Part shown: positions 61,514-64,000 of the stretch, piece after piece
Layout of the letters: every line of letters starts with the position of its first letter
Numbering within the stretch: position 1 is the first letter of the stretch
Source: Tenacibaculum sp. 190130A14a
GTDB taxonomy: Bacteria; Bacteroidota; Bacteroidia; Flavobacteriales; Flavobacteriaceae
Direction: 5' to 3'
NCBI RefSeq assembly: GCF_964048965.1
Contig: NZ_OZ040189.1
Coordinates: 2,604,001 to 2,668,000, forward strand
Length of the DNA stretch: 64,000 nucleotides
Position numbers and translations under genes: made by a program
The notes under the pieces: model-generated
The model's input: the letters and a program-made list of their open reading frames with translations, nothing else
Told to the model about the DNA's origin: nothing
Databases searched by the model: none

Positions 61514-61529
61514 TACCTAGTTGTAGGTA
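61514..61529. promoter_or_regulatory. NarL-like 7-2-7 inverted repeat, box 2
   Basis: TACCTAGTTGTAGGTA repeats the same arrangement, 24 bp centre to centre from box 1 (about two helical turns), suggesting cooperative binding of two dimers. It lies 62 bp upstream of the 208-aa gene. Confidence 0.55.
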
Positions 61530-61590
61530 ACTATAAACAATTGCTTTTAACCGAAATTTGGAAAAGTATAAACATCTAAAATTAACCAAC

Positions 61591-62217
61591 ATGAAACTAT
61601 CTTCAAATTATTTAGGTATATTTTTATTCTTTGTATTCCTTTTTAATGTAACGCTAAACGCGCAAGAAAAAATTGAAATTGACACCATTCTTTACAAAAA
61701 TGTAACTCCTAAAAAGCTTCTAAATCATCTTGATTCATTAAAAATTTCATTAGTTAAAGAAGAGAGAGTTTTAAAAGTATCTTTTTATGTAACTGGAAAA
61801 ATAATTGATAAAGAAATTTCTGCAGAAAAGATAGAAGACAAAACCACTATTCCCATATTTGAAAGAAAGAAGTTTTTTCTAAATATAAAAAATTCATTCA
61901 AATTAGAACCTAATACTATTGACTCTCATTTAACTAAAGTAATTTTAACTATAAGTGAGAAAAGTTTTTCTAATCGAGATTTAAAAAACTTCGAAAAGTT
62001 TTTAAATAAAAGTGGACGAGTTTTAACTATAAAATTAAGTGGTTTTAATAAACCGAGAATACTTAATGACGTTAAAAAATCTGGGACGGTTGTTACTACC
62101 AATGAAGAAGAAGATGATCCTAACTTCTTATTTGCAATAATAATAAGTTTACTATCTCTTTTCGGACTAATTTCATTATTCAATGCATTCACTAAAAAGA
62201 TTAAAAAGAACAAATAA
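61591..62217 (+). CDS. Membrane-anchored protein of a sensor-kinase operon
   Basis: The 208-aa protein starts at the ATG of MKLSSNYLGIFLFFVFLFNV (signal peptide ending LNAQ). A periplasmic part of about 140 residues is basic and mostly strand/helix mixed, with no metal or catalytic motif. A C-terminal membrane helix (about 180-199, FLFAIIISLLSLFGLISLF) and Lys-rich cytoplasmic end follow. It overlaps the histidine-kinase gene by 35 bp. It may be a partner of that kinase. No family is recognised. Confidence 0.7.
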   Translation: MKLSSNYLGIFLFFVFLFNVTLNAQEKIEIDTILYKNVTPKKLLNHLDSLKISLVKEERVLKVSFYVTGKIIDKEISAEKIEDKTTIPIFERKKFFLNIKNSFKLEPNTIDSHLTKVILTISEKSFSNRDLKNFEKFLNKSGRVLTIKLSGFNKPRILNDVKKSGTVVTTNEEEDDPNFLFAIIISLLSLFGLISLFNAFTKKIKKNK

Positions 62218-64000
62218 TTTTATATCTATAATATTTTTTATAATCATCCTGAGTATTTTGCCTTTTAAAGGCAATGCTCAGGATAACTATGTTCTTAATA
62301 ATTTAGATTCTTTAATAAAGAAAAAAAATTATCAATCTAGCCTTGAACTGATTAAGCTACATTTAAAAAATGAAAAATCTAATTTCAATTTTAGAAACAA
62401 CATTTACATTAAGGAATATTTGGTTAATTTAAAGCTTAAAAAAAAGGATTCCGCTTATAACACTTTGCTAAATGCCAAAAAGAAATACAAAGCACTCACC
62501 TCCAAAGAAAAAGCAAAATTAACATACTATTTAGCACATATTCATCAAATTCATACTAGAAGATATGATTCGGTCATTTTTTACAGTCTAAAGTCATTAT
62601 CTAAACTTCAAAAAAACAATGAGATTTATGACAAGTTCACTGCAATGAATTATAAACTCTTATCAAGAGCATATTCTAACCTGGAAAAAGACAGTTTAGA
62701 AATATATTATTTAAAAAAACGTCTTAAATCGTATAAAAAAATTTCAGACATTAAAAACATAGTATACTCTTTAAACAACATAGGAACATTCTATAGTAAT
62801 ACTAATAGTAATTATTTTAACATTGACTCTAGCTCATTTTATTACAGAGAAGGACTTTCTTATCAACTAAACCATAAAATATCTGGTACTATTTTTCAAA
62901 ACCTAGCAGCTATTCACCTTGAGCATTATAAAAATTATGACTCCACATTATATTTCACTAATAAAGCTCTTAGCTATAAATTATCGCCTAATAGTTTAGC
63001 AAGTTTATATTTTAATAAAGCCTCTATAAACATTAAAAGAAAAGACACTCATAATGCTGTAAAAAATTATAAAATTTCAAAAAAATACGCTCAAAACAGT
63101 GGAGGAATAAGGCTTTTGATGTTTATCGAAGAGAATCTATTCAATATATATATTAATAAAAAAGAATATCAAAAAGCCATCTTTCACAGGAAGCTATATG
63201 AGAAATTTAAAGATTCTATTCATACTTTGGACGTTTTAAAAAATTTAAATGACATAGAAGCCAAATACAAAACTGCAGAAAAGGAAAAAGCAATTGCTCA
63301 ACAAAAAGAACAAATTGCAATTAGTGAAGCCAAACGAATACAAAACCAAAACTTTTTATATGGCTCCTTAGCGATTATATTTTTAGGTACTATAATTGCC
63401 TATTTAAACCTTAAAAACTCCCGCAAAAAACGTTTACTGGCAGAACAACAAAAAGAATTAGTAAAACAAAAAAACCTTACACTTTTAAAAGAACAAGAAA
63501 TTAACACCATTAATGCAATGATTGATGGTCAAGAAAAAGAACGGGTGCGTATTGCAGAGGATTTACATGATAATATTGGTAGTGTATTAGCAACATTAAA
63601 ACTTCATTTCGAAAATTTAAAACTCAATAGAGAAAAGAAACATTTTAATCAGGAAGAATTATATAACAAAACTGAAAAACTTATTGATGAGACTTACTTA
63701 AAAGTAAGAAGTATAGCTCATGCAAAAAATGCCGGAGTTATAGCCAATAAAGGTTTACTCATTGCGGTAAAACTTATGGCAGAGAAAATATCTGCTGCTA
63801 ATAAAATAAAAATAGATGTATTGGATTTTGGTTTAGATAAACGTTTAGAGAATAGCCTTGAGATTTCCATTTTTAGAATCATACAGGAACTCACAACAAA
63901 CATTATCAAACATGCCAATGCTACTCAAGCAACCATTAATATTTCTCAATTTGATCAAAATCTAAATATTATCATTGAAGATAATGGAAATGGATTTGAC
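62183..64000 (+). CDS. TPR-type sensor histidine kinase (HisKA_3), partial
   Basis: The frame is open from the ATG at 62183 to the window end (606 codons). A signal peptide (about 11-33, ending GNAQ) is followed by a large TPR-like helical region (about 40-370, including DSSSFYYREGLSYQLNHK and DTHNAVKNYKISKKYAQ), a membrane helix (about 392-411, YGSLAIIFLGTIIAYLNL), a coiled coil and a HisKA_3 domain with KERVRIAEDLHDNIGSVLAT (phospho-His in DLHDN). The ATPase part has ELTTNIIKHANA (N box) and DNGNGFD (G box), then the sequence ends. Such kinases pair with NarL/LuxR-type regulators, which would likely be encoded just beyond the edge. Confidence 0.93.
   Translation, partial: MHSLKRLKRTNNFISIIFFIIILSILPFKGNAQDNYVLNNLDSLIKKKNYQSSLELIKLHLKNEKSNFNFRNNIYIKEYLVNLKLKKKDSAYNTLLNAKKKYKALTSKEKAKLTYYLAHIHQIHTRRYDSVIFYSLKSLSKLQKNNEIYDKFTAMNYKLLSRAYSNLEKDSLEIYYLKKRLKSYKKISDIKNIVYSLNNIGTFYSNTNSNYFNIDSSSFYYREGLSYQLNHKISGTIFQNLAAIHLEHYKNYDSTLYFTNKALSYKLSPNSLASLYFNKASINIKRKDTHNAVKNYKISKKYAQNSGGIRLLMFIEENLFNIYINKKEYQKAIFHRKLYEKFKDSIHTLDVLKNLNDIEAKYKTAEKEKAIAQQKEQIAISEAKRIQNQNFLYGSLAIIFLGTIIAYLNLKNSRKKRLLAEQQKELVKQKNLTLLKEQEINTINAMIDGQEKERVRIAEDLHDNIGSVLATLKLHFENLKLNREKKHFNQEELYNKTEKLIDETYLKVRSIAHAKNAGVIANKGLLIAVKLMAEKISAANKIKIDVLDFGLDKRLENSLEISIFRIIQELTTNIIKHANATQATINISQFDQNLNIIIEDNGNGFD

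Overview
The window is AT-rich DNA from a marine-type member of the Flavobacteriaceae (Bacteroidota). Evidence for this is the promoter style (TTG, 17-23 nt, TANNTTTG), the near absence of Shine-Dalgarno sequences, BtgA/BtgB-type mobilization genes, an ECF sigma/periplasmic sensor operon, a cyclophilin-FKBP fusion and many families typical of the group. No species can be named from the sequence alone.

Positions 1 to about 32,600 look like one accessory region. Every gene in it is on the minus strand. At the left are a partial membrane protein and an asparaginase-domain protein, then a mobilization module (coupling protein, BtgB relaxase, BtgA accessory protein) with an oriT-like pair of hairpins at 4391-4448. 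Next come a small protein, a short RadC/JAB protein and an SSB. A 496-bp non-coding stretch full of inverted repeats lies directly upstream of ssb and could act as a single-stranded promoter or origin. Two unknown element proteins follow. No integrase, replication gene or T4SS channel genes are visible, so the element is incomplete in this window or mobilized in trans.

Positions 7.4-32.4 kb are heavy-metal cargo. The first block (7.5-15.5 kb) is for divalent metals: a P1B-4 ATPase, a CzcB adaptor, a giant CzcA pump fused to its outer-membrane factor, and a small His-rich secreted protein. The second block (15.7-32.4 kb) is for copper: a CopA P1B-1 ATPase, a PcoA-type multicopper oxidase fused to a PcoB-like barrel, an HMA-AraC regulator, an HMA lipoprotein, CusB with a DUF3347 tail, a cassette of PepSY/DUF2911/DUF4440-like/haem-binding/DUF3347 proteins, CusC, CusA and an HYC_CC_PP-type protein. 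Together they would oxidize, chelate and export copper and export Zn/Co/Cd-type cations.

The right edge of this region abuts three minus-strand tRNA genes (Arg-TCT, Pro-TGG, Ser-GCT, 32.66-32.93 kb). A 9-bp direct repeat lies just beyond the 3' end of tRNA-Arg. From there on the genes are ordinary chromosomal ones on both strands: PgpH-like HD hydrolase, thiolase, NlpC/P60 peptidase, MBL hydrolase, an ECF sigma operon, a kdsB operon, manA, queD, idi, prfC, a three-repeat barrel-like protein, the cyclophilin-FKBP fusion, three TonB-C-domain paralogues, AIM24, DUF4442, a DUF4870-PadR-PspC-SnoaL-like operon, an RNA methyltransferase, a SAM methyltransferase and a ZIP transporter. The right edge holds a TPR-type sensor histidine kinase that runs off the window.

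The most interesting regulatory signals are two tandem 7-2-7 NarL-like boxes upstream of the kinase operon and a 17-bp inverted repeat (15/17) bracketing the promoter of the PadR operon.
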